In this document: one piece after another, positions 16,493-24,193 of the stretch | How positions within the stretch are numbered: the stretch's first letter is position 1 | How the letters are laid out: each line of letters begins with the position of its first letter | Assembly (NCBI RefSeq): GCF_008120935.1 | Contig: NZ_RDBO01000076.1 | Location: 33,062-70,826, forward strand | From: Streptomyces sp. sk2.1 | Lineage (GTDB): Bacteria > Actinomycetota > Actinomycetes > Streptomycetales > Streptomycetaceae | DNA length: 37,765 nt | Direction: 5' to 3' | Translations under genes and position numbers: made by a program | The notes under the pieces: generated by a model | Database searches by the model: none | What the model saw: the letters and a program-made list of their open reading frames with translations, nothing else | Told to the model about the DNA's origin: nothing

Positions 16493-16522
16493 CCCGAACT
16501 CCCGGATCCCGAACTCCCGAGC
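16493..16522. repeat. Tandem 15-bp repeat after the CBS gene
   Basis: CCCGAACTCCCG occurs at 16493-16504 and again at 16508-16519, a 15-bp tandem duplication in the intergenic stretch. No function is apparent. Confidence 0.5.
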
Positions 16523-16609
16523 CCCTGAAGGGCATGTGCGCGCGAGTCGCGCAGGGGGCGCGGAGCGCACTCCCGGCAGAGGGCGCACTTCCGGACCCAC
16601 CTGATGCGC

Positions 16610-16649
16610 CTGTCACGGAAAGTGTTCGAGCGATACCTTTGAGTGACAG
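16610..16649 (+). promoter_or_regulatory. Inverted repeat in the promoter of the I36-like gene
   Basis: CTGTCAC (16610-16616) and GTGACAG (16643-16649) are perfect inverted arms 26 bp apart, about 55-90 bp before the I36-like start codon. It could be a split operator or part of a leader hairpin; no -35/-10 is certain. Confidence 0.35.
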
Positions 16650-16702
16650 TGACGGTCGGCCGGATTCGGTCGGCCGCACAACCGACACCCAGGGGTTCCA
16701 CC

Positions 16703-17062
16703 ATGCGCAAACGCGCGGTCCTTCTTGCCGTCTGCACCCTGATCGGCACACTCGGCGCCGCTGCCCCGCCCACCCGGGCCGGCGGCTTCGAGCGTTGCCC
16801 CGCGGCGCGCCTGTGCCTGTTCGCCAATGTCGACGGCACGGGGACGATGGCCTACTTCGCCTCGGGGTCGCCCGATCTCGCCCAGCAGGCCATCGACAAC
16901 GACACCTCGGCCTACTGGAACCGGACCGGGGCCAACTGGGACGTCTTCGACCTGCCGAACTACCGGGAGCGCATCTACACACTGTGGGCGGACGAGACCG
17001 AACCGGTCCAGCTCAACCACATGTCCTGGGAGGACAGCTACTCCTCGCTGCGGCGGCAGTGA
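16703..17062 (+). CDS. Secreted peptidase inhibitor family I36 / crystallin-fold protein
   Basis: The 119-residue precursor has a signal peptide (MRKRAVLLAVCTLIGTLGAA, cleavage near residue 28). The mature domain is of the I36 type from Streptomyces: C-P-x-x-x-L-C-L-F at the start (CPAARLCLFANVDGTG), a central SAYWNRTGANWDVFDL and the end EDSYSSLRRQ. I36 members inhibit metalloproteinases outside the cell, though many homologues are only structural beta/gamma-crystallin-like proteins. AGGGG lies 7 nt before the ATG. It is followed 28 nt later by another small secreted protein, probably cotranscribed. Confidence 0.8.
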   Translation: MRKRAVLLAVCTLIGTLGAAAPPTRAGGFERCPAARLCLFANVDGTGTMAYFASGSPDLAQQAIDNDTSAYWNRTGANWDVFDLPNYRERIYTLWADETEPVQLNHMSWEDSYSSLRRQ

Positions 17063-17090
17063 CGCACTCACCGGAGAAAGAGGAAGCACC

Positions 17091-17426
17091 ATGAACATCA
17101 CACGTTCCACCGCCGTCCGGACCACCGCGGCGGCACTGACCCTGCTGGGCGCTCTGGCCGCTTCGGCACCGGCGGTCGCTGCGGATCCTCCGCAGGGCGA
17201 CTTCACCGCCACCGGGGTCCGCATCCACAGCGGTTACACGCTCGACTCACCGGTCCGGGGACACGGCAATCCGGGCGACGGGTACACCTGGATGGGCGGC
17301 CAGAGCACGGGCGCCGACGAGGTGCGGTGTCCCGACGGCCAGGTCAAGGACCACTGGACGTACGTCCACAACAACAGAACGGGCGTCGAGGGCTACGTCT
17401 CGGACTGCTTCATCCGGGAGAACTGA
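17091..17426 (+). CDS. Small secreted SH3-like protein
   Basis: The 111-residue precursor has a signal peptide (MNITRSTAVRTTAAALTLLG, cleavage near residue 33). The mature part resembles bacterial SH3 domains of secreted actinobacterial proteins: VRIHSGYTLDSPVRGHGNPGDGYTWMG, and a C-terminal NNRTGVEGYVSDCF with one likely disulfide to the earlier VRCPDG cysteine. Such domains bind cell-wall peptides or other proteins. GAGGAAG precedes the ATG. It follows the I36-like gene closely and ends before a strong terminator, so the two form one small exoprotein operon. Confidence 0.75.
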   Translation: MNITRSTAVRTTAAALTLLGALAASAPAVAADPPQGDFTATGVRIHSGYTLDSPVRGHGNPGDGYTWMGGQSTGADEVRCPDGQVKDHWTYVHNNRTGVEGYVSDCFIREN

Positions 17427-17441
17427 CCGCGCCCGCCCACG

Positions 17442-17481
17442 CGCAGGCGCCCGGCCGGGAGAGCCCGGCCGGGCGCCTGCG
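17442..17481. terminator. Strong bidirectional terminator
   Basis: A perfect 18-bp stem (17442-17459 with 17464-17481) closed by the tetraloop AGAG lies between the convergent ends of the SH3-like gene (+) and the FabG-like gene (-). It marks the left boundary of the biosynthetic block. Confidence 0.9.
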
Positions 17482-17570
17482 TGAACCACTCGGGGCCGGT
17501 GGACCCGGCCGTGCGCCGCGACGTTCCCCGGACGTCACCGGGGGGCCGGGCCCCTTCCCCGCGCACGGGG

Positions 17571-18323
17571 TCAGGTGATGGAGACCCCGCTGTCGATGCT
17601 GATGACCTGCCCCGTCATGCAGTCCTGGTCGAGGAACAGACCCGCGCTGCGGGCCACCTCCTCCACCGTCACGAAGCGCGGTACGGGGGCCTTCTCCTCC
17701 ATGCTCTCCTTCACCCGGTCGGGCAGGCTCTCCGTCATGCCCGTGATCATGAATCCCGGGGACAGGGCGTTGACGGTGACCCCGCGTCGGCCGCACTCGG
17801 CGGCCAGGGTACGGGTGAAACCGATCAGGCCCGCCTTCGACGCGGAGTACGCCGTCTGGCCCGCGGTCGCGATCAGACCGGACGGCGAGACCACGTTGAC
17901 GACCCTTCCCCACCGCTGCCGCAGCATGTGCGGGACGGCCACCCGCGCGGTGTGGAACGAACCGATCAGGTTCGTCCGGATCACCTGGGCCCAGTCCTCC
18001 GGCGACTGCATCGCCATCAGCGCGTCCTTGCGGATCGCGCCGTTGTTGACGAGCACGTCCACGGGGCCGAGCCGCTCCCCGATCTCCCGGTACATCGCGG
18101 TGACCGCCTCGTACGAGCCGACGTCCCCGGTGACCACGACCGAGTCGTTCGTCAGCTTGTCCTGTACGGCCCGGGCCCGCTCCTCGGAACTGTTGTAGTG
18201 GACCGCGACCCGGCAGCCGAGGGCGTCCAGTTCGATCGCCAGGGCCTGGCCGAGTCCGCCGGACGCGCCCGTGACCAGGGCGACCGGCCGCTGCGGCCGG
18301 GTTCCCGCCGGTTTTGCGCTCAA
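17571..18323 (-). CDS. FabG-like 3-oxoacyl-ACP reductase (SDR)
   Basis: The 250-residue short-chain dehydrogenase has the nucleotide motif TGASGGLG (18-25), NNGA (93-96) and the catalytic S146, Y159 and K163 in the spacing of FabG. It would reduce a 3-ketoacyl-ACP to the 3-hydroxy form with NADPH. The TTG start at 18323 overlaps the stop of the KAS III gene (TTGA) and has GGAGGAG 6-7 nt upstream, so it is translationally coupled. It is third in the ACP, KAS III, FabG operon. A set with its own ACP and KAS III suggests dedicated acyl-chain building apart from primary fatty acid synthesis. Confidence 0.9.
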   Translation of the reverse strand: MSAKPAGTRPQRPVALVTGASGGLGQALAIELDALGCRVAVHYNSSEERARAVQDKLTNDSVVVTGDVGSYEAVTAMYREIGERLGPVDVLVNNGAIRKDALMAMQSPEDWAQVIRTNLIGSFHTARVAVPHMLRQRWGRVVNVVSPSGLIATAGQTAYSASKAGLIGFTRTLAAECGRRGVTVNALSPGFMITGMTESLPDRVKESMEEKAPVPRFVTVEEVARSAGLFLDQDCMTGQVISIDSGVSIT

Positions 18324-19306
18324 CTCTCTCCTCCGCCCCATTCCAGGAGGACCGATCCCCAGGTCATGCCCGCGCCGAAGCCGGCCAGCAGCACCAGGTC
18401 GCCGTCCTCGATCCGGCCCTCGTCCAGGGCCTCGGTCAGTGCGATGGGAATCGACGCGGACGCCGTGTTCCCGTACTTGTGCAGATTGGTGACCAGGGCC
18501 TCCGTCCGCAGGCCGGTGTGGCCGAGGATGGAGTTGATGATCCTGATGTTGGCCTGGTGCGGGATGACGTGGTTCACGTCGGCCGCCTCGACCTTCGCCT
18601 CCTTCAGGGTCTCCCGCACCGTGCGCACCGTGTAGCGCACGGCGTTGAGGTAGATCTCGTTGCCGTTGATCTGCGCGTAGTGCAGCCCCTGGCGGACGGT
18701 CTCCTCGGTGGTGGGCATCCGGCTGCCGCCCGCCGGCACCTTGAGGCTGCCGGTGCAACTGCCGTCCGCGCCCAGGTTCCAGGCCAGGACCCGGTCCCGG
18801 TCCGCGGGCTGGAACACCACGGCGCCCGCGCCGTCGCCGACGAGGATCGACAGGTCCCGGTCGGTCGGGTTGGCGGTCAGGGTGTGCGTGTCGGAACCGA
18901 TCAGCAGGATGGGCCGGGGGTCGATCTTGATCAGCGCCATGGCCTGGACCAGTCCGTACACGAACCCCGCGCACTCGGAGTTGACGTCGTGCGCGCTGCC
19001 GGCGATGCCGAGTTCGTGGTGGACGAACGCGGACGTGGCCGGGGAGGGCTGCTCGGGCGTGGCGGTGGCGACGATCAGATGCGCGATGTCGCCGCCGCTC
19101 AGCCCGGCCTTCTCCAGGGCTCGCCGGCCGGCCTCGACAGCCAGGGAGGCGGTCGTCTGGCCCGGCCCGACGGCCCGGCGCTCACGGATCCCGCACCGGC
19201 TGACGATCCAGTGCTCGTCGACGCCGAAGCGCTGCGCCAGCTCCGTGCTGGAGACGACGCGTTCGGGTACGGACATGCCCCACCCGGTGATGTCGAAGCC
19301 GTTCAT
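18320..19306 (-). CDS. KAS III-like ketosynthase (FabH family)
   Basis: The 328-residue protein has the FabH triad: C112 in NSECAGFVYGL, H250 in HVIPHQANIRI and N280 in KYGNTASASIP. It should condense an acyl-CoA or acyl-ACP starter with malonyl-ACP. The active-site surround NSECAG differs from the usual NAACSG of primary FabH, suggesting a specialised starter or an acyl-transfer/cyclising role. The gene lies 12 nt after the ACP gene and is coupled to the FabG-like gene. The ATG at 19306 is the first start in frame after the ACP stop. Confidence 0.92.
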   Translation of the reverse strand: MNGFDITGWGMSVPERVVSSTELAQRFGVDEHWIVSRCGIRERRAVGPGQTTASLAVEAGRRALEKAGLSGGDIAHLIVATATPEQPSPATSAFVHHELGIAGSAHDVNSECAGFVYGLVQAMALIKIDPRPILLIGSDTHTLTANPTDRDLSILVGDGAGAVVFQPADRDRVLAWNLGADGSCTGSLKVPAGGSRMPTTEETVRQGLHYAQINGNEIYLNAVRYTVRTVRETLKEAKVEAADVNHVIPHQANIRIINSILGHTGLRTEALVTNLHKYGNTASASIPIALTEALDEGRIEDGDLVLLAGFGAGMTWGSVLLEWGGGES

Positions 19307-19318
19307 GGGCGGCCCCGC

Positions 19319-19573
19319 TCAGGCCCGCGCCGGCACGAGCGCGAGGATGCGCCCGTAGACGACGCGCAGGGTGGTCGTGTCGTCGATGTCGGCGAACAGC
19401 GACTCGTCGGCGGGGATGTCCGGGTACCTGTTCTGGAACCCGTACAGCCACTCCATCAGGTCCAGCGAGTCCACGTCCGCGATGTGCTGGAGCGGGTGGT
19501 CCGGGTCGACCTTCTCGGCGCCCGAGACGGCTTCGAGCTGGCTCGCCAGTTCTTCAATGGTGGGCATGGACAT
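19319..19573 (-). CDS. Acyl carrier protein
   Basis: The 84-residue acidic protein has the carrier motif ADVDSLDLMEW, with the phosphopantetheine serine S36, and the helix IV pattern TTTLRVVYGRI. It is the first gene of the ACP, KAS III, FabG operon and presumably carries the growing chain for these enzymes and perhaps for the divergent tailoring operon. ATG at 19573 (GAGAGGA upstream) is chosen; ATG at 19567 is an alternative. The usual GxDSL reads VDSL. Confidence 0.9.
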   Translation of the reverse strand: MSMPTIEELASQLEAVSGAEKVDPDHPLQHIADVDSLDLMEWLYGFQNRYPDIPADESLFADIDDTTTLRVVYGRILALVPARA

Positions 19574-19615
19574 GATGTGCGGTCCTCTCTCACGGGGCTC
19601 GGTCGTTCGGAAGGA

Positions 19616-19647
19616 ATCGAATCCCGGCCCACGCAACGCGTGCGCAA
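19616..19647 (-). promoter_or_regulatory. SARP-type direct repeat and -10 upstream of the ACP operon
   Basis: On the minus strand, TTGCGCA (19647-19641), CGCG, then TTGCGTG (19636-19630) places TTGC at 11-bp spacing. Eight base pairs later is TTCGAT (19621-19616), a plausible -10. Same pattern as before the AONS operon. Confidence 0.6.
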
Positions 19648-19668
19648 CACGGGTCTCCGGGCGCCGTC

Positions 19669-19700
19669 TTGCACATCTGTTGCGAGCGACCCGGTTTTCT
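19669..19700 (+). promoter_or_regulatory. SARP-type direct repeat upstream of the methyltransferase operon
   Basis: TTGCACA (19669-19675), TCTG, TTGCGAG (19680-19686) again gives an 11-bp TTGC period, here pointing rightward. Eight base pairs later is the weak -10 candidate TTTTCT. With the leftward repeat it makes a divergent, symmetrically controlled promoter in a 167-bp gap. Confidence 0.55.
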
Positions 19701-19740
19701 CGTCTCCAACACCCGTACGCCGGACAGGAGTTGACGAAGA

Positions 19741-20619
19741 ATGACGACGGTCGCAGACAGGTCGGTCCCCGAGGTCGACGCGATCAGGCACCACTACGAG
19801 GTGAGCAACGACTTCTACCGCCTCCTGCTGGGCCCGACCATGATGTATTCCGGTGGGTACTGGGAGGAGGGCGAGGGCCTGACCGAGGCCCTCGACGAGG
19901 CCCAGGAGCGCAAGCTCGACACGTTCGTCGAACTCGCGGGGGCCTCCGGCGCCCGCCGGGTGCTGGACGTGGGCTGCGGCTGGGGCACCATGCTCAACCG
20001 GCTCACCACCGTGCACGGCGTGGAGCAGGCCGTCGGCCTCACCCTCAGCCGCACCCAGGAACAGTTCATCGCCGGCCTGGACAACCCCAGGATCACCACC
20101 CGGGTCGAGTCGTGGGAGGACCACGTCACCGACGACCCGTACGACTCGGCGTTCTGCATCAACGCGCTGGAGCACTTCGTCTCCTCCACTCTGCCGCCGC
20201 GCGAACGCACCAAGAAGTACCGGGTGTTCTTCAACAAGGTGGGCGCGGCGCTGAAGCCGGGGGGCCGGTTCGTGCTGCACACCATGACCGCCGAGGCCCT
20301 GCCGATGAACCGGCAGCTGCTCGACGACCTGAAGTTCCTCCAGCGCTCCGAGTTCGAGAACTGCCACATCCCGCACCTGCACGAGCTGACGCAGGCCGCC
20401 GAGGGGCTCTTCGACGTCGTCGAGATCGTCAACGAGCGCGAGTCGTTCGCCGTTGCCTGCCGCGCCTGGCTGAAGCTGCTGGCCGCCCGCCGGGACGAGG
20501 CCGTCGCCCTGGAGGGCGAGGAGGTCGTGGCCCGCTTCGAGCGCTACCTGGACATCTTCGCCTACACGCTGGAAGACAAGTTCTTCAACAACTTCCGCGT
20601 CACCATCGCGCGACGCTGA
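19741..20619 (+). CDS. Cyclopropane-synthase-like SAM methyltransferase
   Basis: The 292-residue protein is a class I methyltransferase of the CFA/mycolic-acid-modifying group. Its N-terminus IRHHYEVSNDFYRLLLGPTM (residues 15-34) is the hallmark of that group, followed by VLDVGCGWGTM (74-84) for SAM binding. Group members methylate lipid double bonds (cyclopropane, methyl-branch or methylene products), and some methylate polyketide or terpenoid carbons. It is the first gene of a five-gene operon with flavoenzymes. In mycobacteria such a methyltransferase is paired with an FAD oxidoreductase to make 10-methyl fatty acids, and a comparable unsaturated-acyl modification is possible here. AGGAG lies 10 nt before the ATG. 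Confidence 0.87.
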   Translation: MTTVADRSVPEVDAIRHHYEVSNDFYRLLLGPTMMYSGGYWEEGEGLTEALDEAQERKLDTFVELAGASGARRVLDVGCGWGTMLNRLTTVHGVEQAVGLTLSRTQEQFIAGLDNPRITTRVESWEDHVTDDPYDSAFCINALEHFVSSTLPPRERTKKYRVFFNKVGAALKPGGRFVLHTMTAEALPMNRQLLDDLKFLQRSEFENCHIPHLHELTQAAEGLFDVVEIVNERESFAVACRAWLKLLAARRDEAVALEGEEVVARFERYLDIFAYTLEDKFFNNFRVTIARR

Positions 20620-20629
20620 GGAGGCCGAC

Positions 20630-22198
20630 GTGACGAGCATTCTCGAACCCGCGCGCGACGACGGCGCCGCCGCACCCGCCGCGCCCCGGCCGGACGGCGG
20701 CGGACCCACCCGGCACCTGCGGGTCGCCGTGATCGGCAGCGGCTTCTCCGGACTGGGCATGGCGATCCGCCTGCTGCGCGGGGGGACCGACGACTTCCTG
20801 GTCTTCGAACGGGCCGACGAGGTGGGCGGGACCTGGCGGGACAACACCTACCCGGGCGCCGCCTGCGACGTGATGTCCCACCTGTACTCCTTCTCGTTCG
20901 CGCAGAACCCGGGCTGGAAGTCCACCTTCGGCAAGCAGGAGGAGCTGCTCGCCTACCTGCGGGACGTGGCCGACCGGTTCGGGGTCCGCCCCCACATCCG
21001 GTTCGACCACGAGCTGCTCTCCGCCCGTTGGGACGAACCGACCCGGCGCTGGTACATCGAGACCTCGCAGGGCGACTACACCGCCCAGGTGCTGGTCTCG
21101 GGCACCGGCTACCTCTCCGAGGCCGCGTACCCGGACATCCCCGGGCTCGACGGCTTCGAGGGCACCGTGTTCCACTCCTCGCGCTGGGACCACGACCACG
21201 ACCTGAAGGGCCGCGACGTCGCCGTCATCGGCACGGGCGCCTCCGCCATCCAGTTCGTGCCGAAGATCCAGCCCGAGGTGGGGCGGCTCGACCTGTACCA
21301 GCGCACCCCGGCATGGATCGGCCCGAAGAACGACAAGCCGACCGGTGCGCTGCAGTCGAAGCTGCTGCACAAGGTGCCCGGCTACCAGAACTTCCGGCGC
21401 AACTTCAACATGTGGGGCCGCGAGATCCTGGCCTTCGTCATGAAGCGGCCCAAGGTCGCCGGGAAGATGCAGAAGATGGCCAGTGACCACCTGGCCGAGT
21501 CCGTCCCGGACGAGGCGCTGCGCGCCCGGCTCACGCCCGACTACGTCATGGCGTGCAAGCGGCTGCTGTTCTCCAACACCTGGTACCCGGCGATCCAGCA
21601 GCCCAACGTCGACCTGGTCACCGACGCCATCACCGAGGTGCGCGCCAAGTCGGTCGTCACGGCCGACGGCACCGAACGCGTCGTCGACACGATCATCCTC
21701 GGCACCGGGTTCAGGGCCACCGACCGCCCGGTCGCCGGACGCATCACGGGCCGCGACGGCCGGCTGCTGCGCGACGTGTGGCGCGAGCACGGCATGGCGG
21801 CGCACCGCGGCACGACGGTCGCCGGCTTCCCCAACCTGTTCCTGCTCCTCGGTCCCAACACCACCCTCGGGCACTCGTCCCAGGTCGTGATGATCGAGGC
21901 GCAGATCGGTTACGTCCTGGACGCCCTGAAGCACATGGAGCGGCGCGGCCTGGCCAGTGTCGAGGTCCGCGAGGAGGCCCAGCGGGCCTGGAACGAGGAG
22001 GTGCAGGGGCGCCTCGACGGGACCGTGTGGAACGCCGGGAACTGCCGGAGCTGGTACCTCGACGAGCACGGGCGCAACCCGTCGATCTGGCCCACGTACA
22101 CCTGGCGGTTCCGCCGCCGCACCCGCCGCTTCGACCTGGCCGAGTACCGGCTCGCCACCTCCGTCGGGGCCGGCAGACCCACCCTTGACCACGCATAG
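20630..22198 (+). CDS. Baeyer-Villiger-type flavin monooxygenase
   Basis: The 522-residue protein has two Rossmann motifs, GSGFSGLG (36-43, FAD) and VIGTGASAIQ (about 200-209, NADPH). Between them is the Baeyer-Villiger fingerprint F-x-G-x-x-x-H-x-x-x-W from F176 to W186, here ending in D instead of the usual P. GTWRDNTYPGAACD is the classical BVMO segment after the first motif. It should use NADPH and O2 to insert oxygen next to a ketone, or oxygenate a heteroatom. GAGGAGG overlaps the end of the methyltransferase gene and the GTG start follows 5 nt later. A ketone made by KAS or AONS chemistry would be a natural substrate (inference). Confidence 0.9.
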   Translation: MTSILEPARDDGAAAPAAPRPDGGGPTRHLRVAVIGSGFSGLGMAIRLLRGGTDDFLVFERADEVGGTWRDNTYPGAACDVMSHLYSFSFAQNPGWKSTFGKQEELLAYLRDVADRFGVRPHIRFDHELLSARWDEPTRRWYIETSQGDYTAQVLVSGTGYLSEAAYPDIPGLDGFEGTVFHSSRWDHDHDLKGRDVAVIGTGASAIQFVPKIQPEVGRLDLYQRTPAWIGPKNDKPTGALQSKLLHKVPGYQNFRRNFNMWGREILAFVMKRPKVAGKMQKMASDHLAESVPDEALRARLTPDYVMACKRLLFSNTWYPAIQQPNVDLVTDAITEVRAKSVVTADGTERVVDTIILGTGFRATDRPVAGRITGRDGRLLRDVWREHGMAAHRGTTVAGFPNLFLLLGPNTTLGHSSQVVMIEAQIGYVLDALKHMERRGLASVEVREEAQRAWNEEVQGRLDGTVWNAGNCRSWYLDEHGRNPSIWPTYTWRFRRRTRRFDLAEYRLATSVGAGRPTLDHA

Positions 22199-22217
22199 CC
22201 GAAGGAGAGGAACGCAG

Positions 22218-23717
22218 ATGAACACCACGCTCTCGCGGCGCAAGGTGCTGGGCGGCATCACGGCCGCGGTCGTCGGATGGAGCGCCGCGAGCCAGTCGTG
22301 GGCCACCGCGGCCGAGGTGTCCGGCGGCGCGTCCGTGGCGCCGGTCCCCACCCTCGACGGCACGCTGACCACCTCGGCCGCGGACCTGGAACGCTTCCGC
22401 CAGGACTTCGGCCGGCTGAAGGGCTCGGCCCCCTGGGCGGTGCTGCGCCCCCGCTCCGACCGGGACATCGCCAGAATGGTCTGCTACGCCCGGACGAACG
22501 GCCTGAAGATCGCCGTGAACGGGCAGGGCGGCACCGGGACCGACCAGGAGTCGCACTCGGTCTACGGCCAGGCGTCCGTGCCCGCCGGCGGCATCTCCGT
22601 CGACGCCCGCTCCAGGTCGAGGATCATCAGCATCGACTCGACCAGCGCGGTGGTGGAGGCGGGCGTCACCTGGGGCCAACTGACGGACGCCGCACTGAAG
22701 TCGGGCCTGACCCCGCCCGCGCTGCCCGACTACATGCACCTGTCGATCGGCGGGACGCTGTCCATCGGCGGCATCGGCGGCACCGTGCAGAAGTACGGCC
22801 TGCTGTGCGACACGGTGCAGTCGCTGGACGTCGTGACCGGCAACGGCGACCTGCTCACCGTGTCCCCGTCGTCCCGCGCCGACCTGTTCGACTCGGTGTT
22901 GTCGGGCGGCGGCCAGACCGCGATCATCCTGCGCGCCAAGGTGCGGCTGGTACCGGCCCCCGAACGGTCGGTGGTCTTCAGCCTCTTCTACGACGACCTG
23001 GCGACCTACCTCGCGGACAGCGAGAAGGTGATGGCGGAGAACCGCTTCCACATCCAGGCCGGCGAGACGCTGCGCAGGCCCGACGACTCGGGCTGGCGCT
23101 ACAAGATGGAGGTCGCCGCCAACTACTCGGGCACCGCCGTCCCCGACCGGGCGAAGCTGCTGTCGGGGCTGCGCGACAGCCGCGCCGAGGCGGTGGTCGA
23201 GGACGTCGGCTACCGGGACTACATGTTCCGGCTCGACGGCTACGAGGCGTACCTCAAGGAGAGCGGCCACTGGTACCAGCCCAAGCCCTGGCTGAGCCTG
23301 TTCCTGCCCGCCTCCAGGACCAGGGCGTTCATGGAGGTCGTCGAGAAGGAGCTGACCGCGGCCGACCTCGGCGGCGGGTTCCTGCTCTTCTACCCGTACT
23401 ACACGCGCAAGGTGACCCGGCCACTCGCGGTGCAGCCGGGCGAGCCGGTCGGCTACCTCTTCGACCTGCTGCGGTTCCCCGACCCGGGCGAGACCGGCAT
23501 CCAGGCGATGCTGGACCAGAACCGCCGGCTGTACGACAGGGCCGTGGCGATGGGCGGCAAGCGGTACCTGGTCGGTGCGGTGCCGGGGATGACGACGGCC
23601 GACTGGAAGGCGCACTTCGGGGCCCGCTGGGACGGTTTCTGTCGGGCGAAGCGACGCTACGACCCGTCGAACGTCCTCACCCCGGGTCAGGGATTCTTCG
23701 GCGGAGGGACGGGCTGA
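22218..23717 (+). CDS. Tat-exported FAD-linked oxidase (cytokinin-dehydrogenase-like)
   Basis: The 499-residue protein starts with a twin-arginine signal (SRRKVL at 6-11, then a hydrophobic stretch to about residue 33), so it probably folds with FAD and is exported. A PCMH-type FAD-binding domain follows (about 60-245; NGQGGTGTDQESHSVYGQ, GVTWGQL, SIGGTLSIGGIGG). Its only plausible covalent-FAD histidine is in SHSVYG. A cytokinin-dehydrogenase-like C-terminal domain ends in RRYDPSNVLTPGQG. It oxidises C-N or C-OH bonds, or reduces C=C bonds, depending on subgroup. It is third in the operon, behind AAGGAGAGG, and is the only exported enzyme in the cluster, which hints at a late extracellular maturation step. 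Confidence 0.87.
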   Translation: MNTTLSRRKVLGGITAAVVGWSAASQSWATAAEVSGGASVAPVPTLDGTLTTSAADLERFRQDFGRLKGSAPWAVLRPRSDRDIARMVCYARTNGLKIAVNGQGGTGTDQESHSVYGQASVPAGGISVDARSRSRIISIDSTSAVVEAGVTWGQLTDAALKSGLTPPALPDYMHLSIGGTLSIGGIGGTVQKYGLLCDTVQSLDVVTGNGDLLTVSPSSRADLFDSVLSGGGQTAIILRAKVRLVPAPERSVVFSLFYDDLATYLADSEKVMAENRFHIQAGETLRRPDDSGWRYKMEVAANYSGTAVPDRAKLLSGLRDSRAEAVVEDVGYRDYMFRLDGYEAYLKESGHWYQPKPWLSLFLPASRTRAFMEVVEKELTAADLGGGFLLFYPYYTRKVTRPLAVQPGEPVGYLFDLLRFPDPGETGIQAMLDQNRRLYDRAVAMGGKRYLVGAVPGMTTADWKAHFGARWDGFCRAKRRYDPSNVLTPGQGFFGGGTG

Positions 23718-24193
23718 TGACGAGTTACGACCTGATCGACGAGGCGGTCGTCGACGCGCCCCGGGAGGCCGTCTGGGACGCGCTGCTCGCCGAGTTCCGC
23801 GGCGGGGAACGCTGGTGGGTGCCGGCCAACACCTTCGCGGTCTCGTCCGGCGAGCCGGACGTGGTGGGCGGCGAGGTCGCGGTCACGGTGCACACCAAGG
23901 GCGTCGACAAGGGCGGTCCCAAGCTGCGGTTCACCGCGCGCACGACCGCGGTGGAGCCGGGACGGCGGCTGTCGGTCGAGTACGTCGACGGGGCCTTCCG
24001 GGGCGTGAGCGACTTCGTGCTCGACCCGGTGGACGACGGCGCCCGGACCCGGATCGGGATGCACTTCCGGGGCCGCCCGCACGGCTGGCTGCGGATGCTC
24101 GCCAGGGTCGCCGACATCGGCGCGGAGCACTCGCGGGCGACGAGCGCCGCGTTCGTGTCGCTGAACCGGGTCCTGGCGAAGGAGCGGGCATGA
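23717..24193 (+). CDS. SRPBCC-fold (START/polyketide-cyclase-like) protein
   Basis: The 158-residue protein has the SRPBCC pattern: a first strand with VDAPREAVWDALL (residues 12-24), a central LRFTARTTAVEPGRRLSVEY, and a long C-terminal helix (about 125-155). Such proteins bind hydrophobic ligands, and some act as cyclases or aromatases. The start overlaps the previous stop by 1 nt (TGATG), and the end overlaps the hydrolase start (ATGA), so it is tightly coupled. Catalytic residues cannot be named. Confidence 0.75.
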   Translation: MTSYDLIDEAVVDAPREAVWDALLAEFRGGERWWVPANTFAVSSGEPDVVGGEVAVTVHTKGVDKGGPKLRFTARTTAVEPGRRLSVEYVDGAFRGVSDFVLDPVDDGARTRIGMHFRGRPHGWLRMLARVADIGAEHSRATSAAFVSLNRVLAKERA

